Source: Streptomyces sp. MRC013
GTDB lineage: Bacteria; Actinomycetota; Actinomycetes; Streptomycetales; Streptomycetaceae
Reading direction: 5' to 3'
Length of the DNA stretch: 64,000 nt
Assembly: GCF_023614235.1 (NCBI RefSeq)
Contig: NZ_CP094264.1
Location: forward strand, 4,960,001-5,024,000
A model generated the notes under the pieces. That model did not search any database, was not told the DNA's origin, and was given only the letters and a program-made list of their open reading frames with translations. Positions 1-10,813 of the stretch are shown here, in pieces (the stretch's first letter is position 1; each line of letters begins with the position of its first letter). The translations under genes and the position numbers were made by a program.

Positions 1-398
1 CTGGGGCGCGTACGGCTCGCCCTGGCGCCGCTCGTCCACCCGCTGAGCCCCTTCCGCGACCGCAAGGACCGCGCCCGCCGGGTGCTCGCCCTGCTCGACG
101 ACTGCGCGCGGGAGGTACGGGGCCTGGCCGCGGTGGTCGCCGACCCGGACGCCAGCCACGACGCCCGGCTCGCCGCGGCGTGCCGTCGGGTCGAGGCCGC
201 CGTGGAGGCCCTACTCGAAGGACGCGCGCGGGCGCGCGGGTCCGCCGGCCGCGACGCCGAGGCGGCTCCCGCCCCCGCGGCGGCCGGGGCGCCCCGGCCG
301 CGCCGGTGCTGGCGCACCTGCGCGACCTGGAACGGCTGCTGGCCGAGCTCGACGGGCCGCTGCGCACGGCGCCCCGCTCCCTCCCGGTGCGCTCCTGA
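1..398 (+). pseudogene. 3' end of an unrecognised gene, frame broken
   Basis: The window opens inside this gene. Frame 1 reads a charged, helix-rich segment (PLSPFRDRKDRARRVLALL...) to about position 285. The sequence then continues convincingly in frame 3 (LAHLRDLERLLAELDGPL...) to a stop at 398. Adding one G to the short G run at 286-289 would restore one frame through an Ala/Pro linker. I do not recognise the family; a cytoplasmic tail of a membrane transporter such as a FUSC-type exporter is only a guess. The break may be a sequencing error, as in several other genes here. Confidence 0.45.
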
Positions 399-476
399 GC
401 CGCGCCGCCGCGCCCGCCGGGCGGCCCGGGGCGGCGGACGGTACGCCCCGCCCGGCGCCCGGCCCCGCGTGAACAC

Positions 477-510
477 GGGGAGGGCCCGCACCGGAGTGCG
501 GGCCCTCCCC
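477..510. terminator. bidirectional terminator hairpin
   Basis: Perfect 15-bp inverted repeat (477-491 and 496-510) with a CGGA tetraloop. It sits between the end of the first gene and the convergent chelatase gene, as expected for a shared factor-independent terminator. As is usual in Streptomyces there is no long T tract. Confidence 0.85.
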
Positions 511-537
511 GTACGGGTCCCTCCCCGCCGCGGCCGG

Positions 538-1458
538 TCAGCGGGCGGGGGCCTCCTGCTGCTGCCGGGGGGAGATGCCCAGCAGCGTCATGTACCTCGA
601 CAGCGCCAGCCTGCCGATCGCCGGGTACGCGCCCAGCGGCCCGGCGGCCGGGCAGCCCGCCGCCTCGGCCGCGGCGTCCAGCAGCCCCGCGGCCAGCTCC
701 GGGCCGACCAGGTACGGGGCGACCGCGAGCTGCACCGAACCGGATTCGCGCAGCTGCCCGGCGACCGCCGCCACCGACCCCTCCTCGTCCAGGGCCGCCG
801 CCATCACCGGCACGGCCAGCCGCGCCGCCAGCAGCATGCCCGTGATCCCGGCCGCCTGCACGGCCTCGGTGCCGCCCGTCGTCGCCAGCACGATGCCGTC
901 CGCCGCCGTCGCGACCGTGAACAGCCGCGCCCGGTCGGCGCGCGCCAGCCCGGCCTCGGAGAGGCGCACGTGCAGCGCCTCGGCCAGCAGCGGGTGCGGG
1001 CCCAGCACGTCGGCCAGCTCCGCCGGCACGCCGCTGTCGGCGACGGCCCGCCGTATCCGGTCCGTCAGCGCGGCGTCCGGGCCGACCAGCAGCGGTACGA
1101 CGACGGCGGCCGGGCCCCGGGGCTCGGCGACCTCGCGGCCGGCCGCCCTGGCCAGCTCGTACCGGTCCGCGCGCAGCACCGAGGCGCGCCGCAGGACACC
1201 GGTCAGCGACGCGTACTCGGCGTCGTCCCCGTCCAGGAAGCCGACCGCGGCCTCCAGCCCCGGCAGTTCGGAGCGCGCGATGCTCACGAGTTCCTCCGCC
1301 AGGCCGCGCGCGGCGGCGGAAGGCTCGCCGGGGACGGCGAGGACGAGTGCGGGCGCGCCCTCGGGCGCCGCCAGGGGTTCGGGGCGACGGTGCCGCCCGG
1401 GCTGGCGGGGGCGCGGCATTCGTACAGGCAGGCCAGCGGGCCCAGTGGGGGAGCTCAT
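538..1458 (-). CDS. sirohydrochlorin chelatase / CbiX-family protein
   Basis: 306-residue protein of the CbiX/SirB class, which inserts metal (Co, Ni or Fe) into sirohydrochlorin-type tetrapyrroles. Two related halves are visible: the first starts near APALVLAVPGEPS and includes VVVPLLVGPDAALTDRIRRA, the second includes VQLAVAPYLVGPELAAGLLDAAAE, the usual internal duplication. The canonical N-terminal HGS-like motif is replaced by AVPGEPS, so catalysis is not certain. The ATG at 1458 is the first in-frame start before the conserved region. No siroheme or cobalamin genes lie nearby in this window, so the metal and pathway cannot be inferred from context. Confidence 0.8.
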   Translation of the reverse strand: MSSPTGPAGLPVRMPRPRQPGRHRRPEPLAAPEGAPALVLAVPGEPSAAARGLAEELVSIARSELPGLEAAVGFLDGDDAEYASLTGVLRRASVLRADRYELARAAGREVAEPRGPAAVVVPLLVGPDAALTDRIRRAVADSGVPAELADVLGPHPLLAEALHVRLSEAGLARADRARLFTVATAADGIVLATTGGTEAVQAAGITGMLLAARLAVPVMAAALDEEGSVAAVAGQLRESGSVQLAVAPYLVGPELAAGLLDAAAEAAGCPAAGPLGAYPAIGRLALSRYMTLLGISPRQQQEAPAR

Positions 1459-1544
1459 GGCGCCGCATGCTACTGCTTCCGCCCGCAGCGCTGTTCGGGG
1501 AGGGGCGTTCCCGCCCTCAATGGGCAGTTTGTCGGAAGGGCCGG

Positions 1545-2549
1545 TCAGTCGCCGTACGTGTCCAGGAGGCCGGGCTCGCGGGGCAGCGCCGGCGCGTCCG
1601 CGGCGAGCGCGGCGGCGATCGCCAGCGCGCCGGACAGGGAATCGCCGGCCGCCGGCACCGGCCGCGCGCCGGGGAGCCGGCGCGCCAGTTCGTCCCGCAG
1701 GGGCGCGAGCAGGGGAGCGCCGATCCGGAACAGGCCGCCCGTCAGGGCCACGTCGCCGGCGCCCCCCGCCGGGTGCACGGCGGCCGCCGCCTCGGCGATG
1801 TGCCGGGCCGCGCGGGCGAGGACGTCCGCGGCGACCGGGTCGTCCGCCGCGTGGCGGGCCACCTCCGGGGCGAACGAGGCCAGGACGGCGGCCCGGTCCG
1901 GGCGCGGATACAGACGCCCCGGCAGTCCCCCGACGGGCCCGAACAGGGCCTCGGCGCGGGCCAGCAGGGCGGGGGAGCCGCCGGGCCGCCCGTCGTGGGC
2001 GCGCAGCGCCGCCTCCAGGCCGGCGCGGCCGATCCAGGCGCCGCCCCCGCAGTCGCCCAGCAGGTGCCCCCACCCGTCGGCGCGGCGCCAGCGCACCAGG
2101 TCGGTGCCGAGCGCGACGAGCCCGGTGCCCCCGGCGACCACCGTGCCGGGCACGCGGCCCAGGGCGCCCGCGTAGGCGGTCACCGCGTCGGAGGCCAGCG
2201 CGAGCCGCCGCACGCCCAGCGCGTCGCGCAGCGCACCGGGCAGCACGGCCCGCAGCGGGTCCCCGAGCCCGGCCATCCCGGCGGCCCCCACGGCGACGGC
2301 GACGGGCCGCCGCCCGCCCGCCCCCGCCTCCGCCAGCAGCGTCCGGGCGGCGGACGCCAGCCGCTCCAGCAGCCATCCGGCGTCGATGCCGCCGGGCCCG
2401 GTGGGCACCGGGACGCCGAAGGTCCGCGCGGCCGCGGCCCGGGGCGGAGGGCCCGCCGCCGGGGTGGCGCCGTCCACCGCCGCGAGGGCGACGCGCAGGC
2501 CCGAGCCGCCCGAGTCGACGCCCAGGATCCACGCGCCGCCCGGGGTCAC
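1545..2549 (-). CDS. BadF/BadG-type sugar kinase (N-acetylglucosamine kinase-like)
   Basis: 334-residue ASKHA-fold ATPase of the BadF/BadG/BcrA/BcrD family, most like N-acetylglucosamine kinases. The N-terminal phosphate-1 motif [11 protein letters not shown], a phosphate-2 motif [12 protein letters not shown], an acidic [18 protein letters not shown] segment and a C-terminal ALTGGLF adenosine motif occur in family order. The GTG start at 2549 overlaps the TGA of ung (GTGA at 2549-2546), so the two are translationally coupled. Sugar specificity is inferred from family only. Confidence 0.8.
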   Translation of the reverse strand: MTPGGAWILGVDSGGSGLRVALAAVDGATPAAGPPPRAAAARTFGVPVPTGPGGIDAGWLLERLASAARTLLAEAGAGGRRPVAVAVGAAGMAGLGDPLRAVLPGALRDALGVRRLALASDAVTAYAGALGRVPGTVVAGGTGLVALGTDLVRWRRADGWGHLLGDCGGGAWIGRAGLEAALRAHDGRPGGSPALLARAEALFGPVGGLPGRLYPRPDRAAVLASFAPEVARHAADDPVAADVLARAARHIAEAAAAVHPAGGAGDVALTGGLFRIGAPLLAPLRDELARRLPGARPVPAAGDSLSGALAIAAALAADAPALPREPGLLDTYGD

Positions 2550-3232
2550 GGCAGGCGCCAGTCGACCGGCTCCGCCCCCTGACGCAGCAGCAGGTCGTTC
2601 GTACGGCTGAACGGACGCGAGCCGAAGAAGCCGCGGTCCGCCGACATGGGGGAGGGGTGCGCCGACTCGAGGGCCGGGAGGTCGCCCAGGAGCGGCCGCA
2701 GGTTGCGGGCGTCGCGCCCCCACAGGACCGACACGAGCGGCTTGCCGCGCGCCGCCAGCGCCCTGATGGCCTGCTCGGTGACCTCCTCCCAGCCCTTGCC
2801 GCGGTGCGCGCCCGGTGTGCGCGGCGCCGTCGTCAGGGCCCGGTTGAGCAGCAGCACCCCCTGCCGCGTCCAGGGCGTCAGGTCGCCGGTGGACGGCCGG
2901 GGCAGGCCCAGGTCGGCGTGGAGTTCGCGGAAGATGTTCTCCAGGCTGCCCGGCAGCGGCCGCACGTCCGGCGCGACCGAGAAGCTCAGCCCCACCGCGT
3001 GCCCCGGCGTCGGATAGGGGTCCTGACCGACGATCAGGACCTTCACCTCGTCGAACGGCTGCCGGAACGCCCGCAGGACGTCCGGTCCGGCCGGAAGGTA
3101 CGTGCGCCCCGCGGCGATCTCCGCGCGGAGGAAGTCCCCCATCGCCGCGACGCGTCCGGCCACGGGGGCGAGGGCTTCGGCCCAGCCGGGCTCGAGGATC
3201 TCTCTCAACGGTCTTGCTGCCACGGCCGTCAC
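2546..3232 (-). CDS. ung: uracil-DNA glycosylase
   Basis: 228 residues, normal family-1 UDG length. It removes uracil from DNA in base excision repair. The water-activating motif [18 protein letters not shown] and the C-terminal [18 protein letters not shown] motif with catalytic His are both present. The family consensus is HPSPLSAHRGF; here an Asp replaces the second His, a tolerated position. It begins with ATG at 3232 and its stop overlaps the start of the downstream sugar kinase, an arrangement suggesting one transcript without an obvious functional link. Confidence 0.95.
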   Translation of the reverse strand: MTAVAARPLREILEPGWAEALAPVAGRVAAMGDFLRAEIAAGRTYLPAGPDVLRAFRQPFDEVKVLIVGQDPYPTPGHAVGLSFSVAPDVRPLPGSLENIFRELHADLGLPRPSTGDLTPWTRQGVLLLNRALTTAPRTPGAHRGKGWEEVTEQAIRALAARGKPLVSVLWGRDARNLRPLLGDLPALESAHPSPMSADRGFFGSRPFSRTNDLLLRQGAEPVDWRLP

Positions 3233-3258
3233 TCTACTGGCGTACCGCGGTCCTCACG

Positions 3259-4344
3259 TCACCCGACGACCGCCGCCCGCACGCACAGCACGTCCGGGAG
3301 GTGCGCGGCCAGTTGCCGCCAGCTGTCGCCGTCGTCGGCGCTCGCGAAGACCTCGCCGTTGCGGTTGCCGAAGTAGAGCCCCGCGGGGTCGGCGCCGTCC
3401 GTGCACATCGCGTCGCGCAGCACCGTGCCGTAGTGGTCGTCCTCCGGCAGGCCCCGCGACAGGGCCTCCCAGCCGCCGCCCGCGTCGCTCGTCCGGTACA
3501 CCCGGCAGCGGCGGTCCGCCGGCACCCGGTCGGAGTCGGCGGCGATCGGGAAGACGTACGCCGTCCCCGCGTGCTTCGGGTGCGAGACGGCCGCGAAGCC
3601 GAAGTCGGACGGCAGCCCGGTCCCGATGTCGGTCCACGTGGCACCGGAGTCGTCGCTGCGGTAGACGCCCCAGTGGTTCTGGAGGTAGAGCCGGTCGGGG
3701 TCGCCCGCGTCCTGCGCGATCTTGTGCACGCACTGCCCGAACCTCGGGTGCGGGTCGGGCAGGAACACCGCCGAGACCCCCTCGTTCGAGGGTGCCCAGG
3801 TCTCGCCGCCGTCGCGCGTGCGGAAGACCCCGGCGGCCGACACCGCCACCGTCACCGCGTCGGGGTCGCGCGGGTCCGCCACCACCGTGTGCAGCGCCTC
3901 ACCGCCGCCGCCCGGCTGCCACCGCGGCCGCGTCGGATGCTCCCACAACGGCCTGACCAGCTCGAACGTCTCGCCCTCGTCGACCGACCGGAAGAGCGCC
4001 GCCGGTTCCGCGCCCGCGTACACCACGCCGGGTGCCGCCGGGCCCGCCGGCTGCAGCTGCCAGACCCGCTCCAGCGAGGCGCCCGTGTCCCGGGGGAACC
4101 TCAGGGGCGGCTCCGCCGCCTCCGCCCAGGTGGCCCCCAGGTCGTCGGAGTGGAACACCGACGGCCCCCAGTGCGCGCTGTCCGCGCCCACCAGCACCCG
4201 GGGCACGGCCCGGCGCAGGTCGACACCGACCGCGTACACGGCCTGCGCCGGGAAGAGGGGGCCGCCGAAGTCCCACCGGCCGCCGCGCCGGAGGGCGGTG
4301 AACAGGCCCTTGCGGGTGCCCACGAGCAGCAGTACGTCGGTCAT
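3259..4344 (-). CDS. BNR/sialidase-like beta-propeller protein
   Basis: 361-residue protein made of repeated BNR-type blades: SDDLGATWAE, SVDEGETF, TRDGGETWAP, SDDSGATWTD, TSDAGGGWEA and SADDGDSWRQ are successive Asp-box motifs (S/T-x-D-x-G-x-T/S-W/F). It starts MTDVLLLVGTRKGLF, with no signal peptide or membrane segment, so it is likely cytoplasmic. This is the WD40/YVTN/BNR-like family (exo-alpha-sialidase-like fold) common in actinobacteria; no sialidase active-site arginines are evident and function is unknown. Gap to ung is 26 bp, so the genes may be co-transcribed. Confidence 0.8.
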   Translation of the reverse strand: MTDVLLLVGTRKGLFTALRRGGRWDFGGPLFPAQAVYAVGVDLRRAVPRVLVGADSAHWGPSVFHSDDLGATWAEAAEPPLRFPRDTGASLERVWQLQPAGPAAPGVVYAGAEPAALFRSVDEGETFELVRPLWEHPTRPRWQPGGGGEALHTVVADPRDPDAVTVAVSAAGVFRTRDGGETWAPSNEGVSAVFLPDPHPRFGQCVHKIAQDAGDPDRLYLQNHWGVYRSDDSGATWTDIGTGLPSDFGFAAVSHPKHAGTAYVFPIAADSDRVPADRRCRVYRTSDAGGGWEALSRGLPEDDHYGTVLRDAMCTDGADPAGLYFGNRNGEVFASADDGDSWRQLAAHLPDVLCVRAAVVG

Positions 4345-4555
4345 GGCCGGTACCTCCAGGACGTCTTCGCCGCAGATACGGGCCAGTGTGCACCCGCCCG
4401 CCGGAAACGGCCGCCCGAGCACCGTCCCCGCAGGCCGGCGGCGTGCGCTCGACACCTCCGCGCCGGGGCCGCCCCGCCCCGGGCCGCCTCCGCCCGGTCC
4501 CGGCCGGCCGGGAGCCCCACCGGCCCGCGCCCCGGCGCCCCGCCGGCCGCCGCCC

Positions 4556-5161
4556 CTACGGTCGTCCGCCCTCCGGCGGCGACCCCAGCTCCCAGTCGAG
4601 GCCGTACCGCTGGAACAGCTCCGCCCTGAGCCGGGCGGGGGACATCGGGGCGCCCGGCAGCAGTACGGCGAAGACGGCGCCCATCAGCAGCGCCCGCAGC
4701 AGCGGGTAGTCCGCGTCCAGGTCGCGCGCCCCGTACCGCGCGAGCGCGTCCCGCAGGAGCGCGGCGAGCCGCTGCTGCTCCGGGCAGCGTACGAATCCCT
4801 CCGCCTGGAGGATCCCGGCCATGTGCGTCCGCATGAGCAGCGGCCGCTCCACCGCCAGGCCGAGGATCGCGTCGATCGCCCGCGCCAGCAGCTCACGCCC
4901 GTCCTCGGCGCGCGGCTCGCGCTCCAGGGCCGCCGCCAGGGTCATGTGCATCAGGCGGTGGACGGCGGACTGCAGGAGCTGGCGCTTGCCCGGGAAGTAG
5001 TACGACACCAGGCCCCGTGCCGAACCGGCCCGGTCGGCGATGTCCGCGAGGGTCGTCGCCTCGTACCCCCGTTCGGCCACGAGGTCGACCGTCGCCTGCA
5101 GGAGCCGCTCACGGGACCGCCGGCGGAGCTCCGCGTTGACCGATGCGCTCCGCGGGGACAT
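4556..5161 (-). CDS. TetR/AcrR-family transcriptional regulator
   Basis: 201 residues. The N-terminal helix-turn-helix spans about residues 12-58 (RERLLQATVDLVAERGYEATTLADIADRAGSARGLVSYYFPGKRQLL), a standard TetR signature, followed by a helical ligand-binding domain. I chose the ATG at 5161 because AGGAG lies 7 nt upstream; a longer reading from 5227 would place the operator inside the gene. A perfect inverted repeat just upstream suggests autorepression. Target genes are unknown; the flanking PAP2 and BNR genes are on the same strand. Confidence 0.85.
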   Translation of the reverse strand: MSPRSASVNAELRRRSRERLLQATVDLVAERGYEATTLADIADRAGSARGLVSYYFPGKRQLLQSAVHRLMHMTLAAALEREPRAEDGRELLARAIDAILGLAVERPLLMRTHMAGILQAEGFVRCPEQQRLAALLRDALARYGARDLDADYPLLRALLMGAVFAVLLPGAPMSPARLRAELFQRYGLDWELGSPPEGGRP

Positions 5162-5178
5162 GATTAACTCCTGTATTG

Positions 5179-5195
5179 ATTGGCTCCCAGCCAAT
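5179..5195. promoter_or_regulatory. TetR operator ATTGGCT-CCC-AGCCAAT
   Basis: A 7+7 bp perfect palindrome with a 3-bp spacer lies in an AT-rich patch, striking in this GC-rich sequence, 18 bp upstream of the TetR start codon. A TATATT-like -10 element sits at its upstream edge on the minus strand. Size and position fit an autoregulatory TetR operator. Confidence 0.7.
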
Positions 5196-5248
5196 ATACT
5201 CGTACCGTCCTCGCCGGCACACAGCACTCCGCCGGTCGGGGCGGTGCG

Positions 5249-6106
5249 TCATGCGGACCGGGCGACACGGGGGATCGCCCGGTCCGCGATGACCTCCCGA
5301 CGTTCCGGCGGGGTCGGCCCGACCGTTCCGGCGCGGGCCGCGCGCCCGCCGTCCAACCGTCCGCCGGCGGACGCTCCGCGCGGTCCCGTCCAGTCGTCCG
5401 CGTGCCGCGGGCCGGGTCCCGCCCGGCGCCGCCCGCGAGGGCCGCGCCCCGCCGCCCACCGCTCGTACGCCGCGACCGCGGCCGCCACCAGGCAGGCCCC
5501 CAGCAGCCAGCCGCCCAGCACGTCCGAGGGCCAGTGCACCCCCAGGTACACCCGCGTCAGCCCCACTCCGGCCGTCGACACCGCCCCCGCCACCGCCACC
5601 GGCCGCACCAGGGTCCACCGGGCCGCCCGCGCCGCCGCCCACCACAGCAGCCCGCACACGACCGCAGCGGTCATGGCGTGCCCGGACGGGAACGCCGCGA
5701 ACTCCGCCGAGTCCACCGGGTCCGGCAACCGCGGCCGCTCCCGGCCCACCAGCGTCTTCATCCCCTGCTGCACCGCGGCCGCCACCGCGCACACCCCCGC
5801 CAGCAGCGCCGCGGGGCCGGGCTCGCCGGCCCGCCACAGCGCCAGCACCACCACCCCCAGCAGGACGCGCAGCGTCAGCGGGTCCCACACCCAGTCCGAC
5901 AGCACCCGTACGCCCTCCGTCAGCGCCGGGCGGCGCACCGCCACCGGGTGCAGCCCCTCCACCACCACCCGGTCGAAGGCGAGCAGTGGCGCCCAGGCGA
6001 CGGCCACGAGCAGCAGGAGGAGCACGGCCGCCGCGCCGCAGCCCACGGCCGCGGCACGGACGAGCGGAGGACGGGCGACGGGCGAGACGTGTGCGGAGGG
6101 AGGCAT
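5249..6106 (-). CDS. PAP2-family membrane phosphatase
   Basis: 285-residue integral membrane phosphatase of the PAP2 (phosphatidic acid phosphatase type 2) superfamily. The three-part active site is present: KTLVGRERP, PSGHA and TRVYLGVHWPSDV, with Thr instead of the usual Ser in motif 3 (SRxxxxxHxxxD). About five to six hydrophobic helices surround these. The substrate is a lipid phosphate or polyprenyl pyrophosphate by family. The last 70 residues are Arg/Gly/Pro-rich and disordered, likely cytoplasmic. It lies 87 bp upstream of the TetR gene. Confidence 0.85.
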   Translation of the reverse strand: MPPSAHVSPVARPPLVRAAAVGCGAAAVLLLLLVAVAWAPLLAFDRVVVEGLHPVAVRRPALTEGVRVLSDWVWDPLTLRVLLGVVVLALWRAGEPGPAALLAGVCAVAAAVQQGMKTLVGRERPRLPDPVDSAEFAAFPSGHAMTAAVVCGLLWWAAARAARWTLVRPVAVAGAVSTAGVGLTRVYLGVHWPSDVLGGWLLGACLVAAAVAAYERWAAGRGPRGRRRAGPGPRHADDWTGPRGASAGGRLDGGRAARAGTVGPTPPERREVIADRAIPRVARSA

Positions 6107-6206
6107 ACCGGGATCCTGCCCGCGAATCGCCCGGGCAGACGACCGACGCGTCCGTCCGGGCCGGTCGCGCCGCCTGCGCCGTCCGCGCGGTTCGCTCCGG
6201 AGCGGG

Positions 6207-7142
6207 TCAGGACAGGGCGCTCAGTCCCGGGGCCAGCGCCACCAGCAGCGGCACCGCCGGCACGAGAGCGGCCGCCGCCGTCAGCCGCAGCCGCCGCCCC
6301 GGCGTGAGGCGCGGCTCCGCCGTCAGCAGCCGCGTCACCCGCCGCGGCACCTCGGCGTGGTGCGCCGGACACGGCCCGAAGGCGCCCCGGTCCTCGTTCA
6401 GCCCGACCAGCGCCAGCGCGATCGCCAGCCGCCCGAACCGCTTCGACGCCGAGTCGTCCGCGGCCAGCTCCACCAGCCGGTGCATCTCGGCGCGGAACGC
6501 CGCGAACACCGGGACGCGCGGGAACCCCGACGCCAGCGCCGCCGCGCAGTGCAGCAGCCAGTCGTGCCGCGCCCGCGCGTGCCCCTGCTCGTGGGCGAGC
6601 ACGGCGTCGAGCTGGCGCCCCCTCAACCGCCGCAACGCCGCCGTGGTGATGACCAGCCGGGGCCGCGGACCCGGCAGCCACCGGGCGTCGGGCCGGTCGC
6701 CCTCCACCAGTACCAGAGGGCCCGAACCCGTCTCCTCGCCCGGCAGCAGGGGCGCCCGCACCAGCAGTTCGGCGCGCTGCCGCCTGCGCCGCGCCCGGGT
6801 GTCGCGCACCTCCCGGGTGAGCATCGCCCCGGTCCACAGCCCGCCGCACGCCAGCAGCACCGCGAGCGCCGCCGACCAGGGGCCGAGCGACCCCAGGGCG
6901 TACGCCTCCACGACCGCGGCCGGCGCCGTCGCGAACACCCGGCCGCGCACCGCCTGCCAGGAGGCCGCCGCACTGAACGTCATCGACAGCGCGAAGCTCA
7001 GCAGCACCGCCGCCACCACGCACTGCCACACCCACAGGGCGACGATCGGTTCGCGCTCCGTCCAGTCGGCCCGCGCGAGCAGGCGCGGGGCCACGGCGGC
7101 GACCAGGACGCCGAGCGCGAGCAGCGCGAGGGAGACCCACAT
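6207..7142 (-). CDS. M56-family membrane metallopeptidase
   Basis: 311 residues. A BlaR1/MecR1-like zinc peptidase domain with the HEQGH motif (H184-H188) is flanked by four to five hydrophobic helices: MWVSLALLALGVLVAAV at the N terminus, then two central ones and one at the C terminus. Unlike BlaR1 it has no penicillin-binding sensor domain. In actinobacteria such genes usually follow a BlaI/MecI repressor; none is visible in the 250 bp upstream, and the next gene is divergent. Probably a membrane peptidase acting in envelope stress; substrate unknown. Confidence 0.85.
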   Translation of the reverse strand: MWVSLALLALGVLVAAVAPRLLARADWTEREPIVALWVWQCVVAAVLLSFALSMTFSAAASWQAVRGRVFATAPAAVVEAYALGSLGPWSAALAVLLACGGLWTGAMLTREVRDTRARRRRQRAELLVRAPLLPGEETGSGPLVLVEGDRPDARWLPGPRPRLVITTAALRRLRGRQLDAVLAHEQGHARARHDWLLHCAAALASGFPRVPVFAAFRAEMHRLVELAADDSASKRFGRLAIALALVGLNEDRGAFGPCPAHHAEVPRRVTRLLTAEPRLTPGRRLRLTAAAALVPAVPLLVALAPGLSALS

Positions 7143-7394
7143 GACGCCAGCCTATGAGCGCGGCGGCGCTCCCCGGCCGACGCGGTCGCGGAAGTGACGC
7201 ACGCCACGCCGCAGCGGTCCGGGACCCGCCGGCCGGGCCCCGCCGCGGCCGGTGCCGTACGCCGCCGGAGTCCGCCCCGCACACCGCGCCCCGCCGGAGG
7301 CGCGCCCCGCCGGTGCCGGGGAGGGGGCCGGGACGGGAGGAGCGCCGCGTTAGTCTCGGTGGCCGAACGGCACGCCGAGGGGAGAACGACCAGG

Positions 7395-7926
7395 ATGGAC
7401 ACCGCACCGCTCAGGGACGCCCGGGAGACCTGCCGTGACGCCGTGGAGGCGGACGTCCCCGCGATCGTCTCCCTCGTCGAGTCCGCCTACCGGGGCGACG
7501 CCAGCCGCGCCGGCTGGACCACGGAGGCCGACATCCTCGACGGGCAGCGCACCGACCCGGACGGCGTGCGCGCGGTCATCACCGCGCCCGGCTCCCGGCT
7601 CCTCGTCGTCGAGCGGGACGGCGCCCCCGTCGCCTGCTGCCAGCTGGAGCGCCGCGGTGACACCGCCTACTTCGGGATGTTCGCCGTCCGCCCCGGGCTG
7701 CAGGGCGGCGGGCTCGGCCGGCGCGTCCTCGCGGAGGCCGAGCGCCTGGCCCGGGAGGAGTGGGGCGCGCGGGAGATGCACATGACGGTGATCTCCGTAC
7801 GGGACGAGCTGATCGCCTGGTACGAGCGGCGCGGCTACCGCCGTACCGGGCGGACGACGCCGTTCCCGTACGGCGACGAGCGCTTCGGCGTGCCGCGCCG
7901 CGACGACCTGGAGTTCGAACTGCTCG

Positions 7927-7943
<17 letters not shown>
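7395..7943 (+). CDS. GNAT-family N-acetyltransferase
   Basis: 182 residues with the GNAT fold: beta-strand region AYFGMFAVRPGLQGGGLGRRVLAEAERLA carries the acetyl-CoA pyrophosphate-binding Q/RxxGxG/A motif, and WYERRGYRRTGRTTPFPYGDE is the usual C-terminal signature. I chose ATG 7395 (MDTAPLRDARETC), preceded by GAGGGGAGA, over longer upstream starts with no coding signal. Its 3' end overlaps the convergent clp gene by 17 bp. The substrate is unknown. Confidence 0.85.
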
Positions 7944-10527
<2,584 letters not shown>

Positions 10528-10755
10528 AGATGACCGCCCCAGTCGTCCCGGTTCGTAACTGTCCGTTCGAAGTCCGTGCCGGCCGCGGCACGGTTCCGGC
10601 CAGGCGGGTTCCCCGGGGGTGCCCGTTACACCCTCGGGCCGGTGTGACGGGCCCGGTGAAACGGTCGATGTGTCCGCTTCGGCCTTGCCGGACGGGAAAA
10701 ACAGCGGTGAACACTGGGGTCGGGCAGGATAATTTCCGCCAAGCCCTCTTGTGGG

Positions 10756-10798
10756 GGAGAACCGTGGGCGGATACGGTTCCTTTACGCGAGGTTCTCC
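10756..10798 (+). promoter_or_regulatory. two mutually exclusive hairpins in the DUF6421 leader
   Basis: GGAGAACC (10756-10763) can pair with GGTTCTCC (10791-10798), or its 3' part GAACCGT (10759-10765) can pair with ACGGTTC (10774-10780). Both stems use bases 10759-10763 and cannot form together. The distal stem ends 3 bp before the GGAGG of the downstream gene. This could be a translation-control switch or a DNA operator with three half-sites. Confidence 0.35.
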
Positions 10799-10813
10799 TG
10801 TGGAGGAAGTGAG

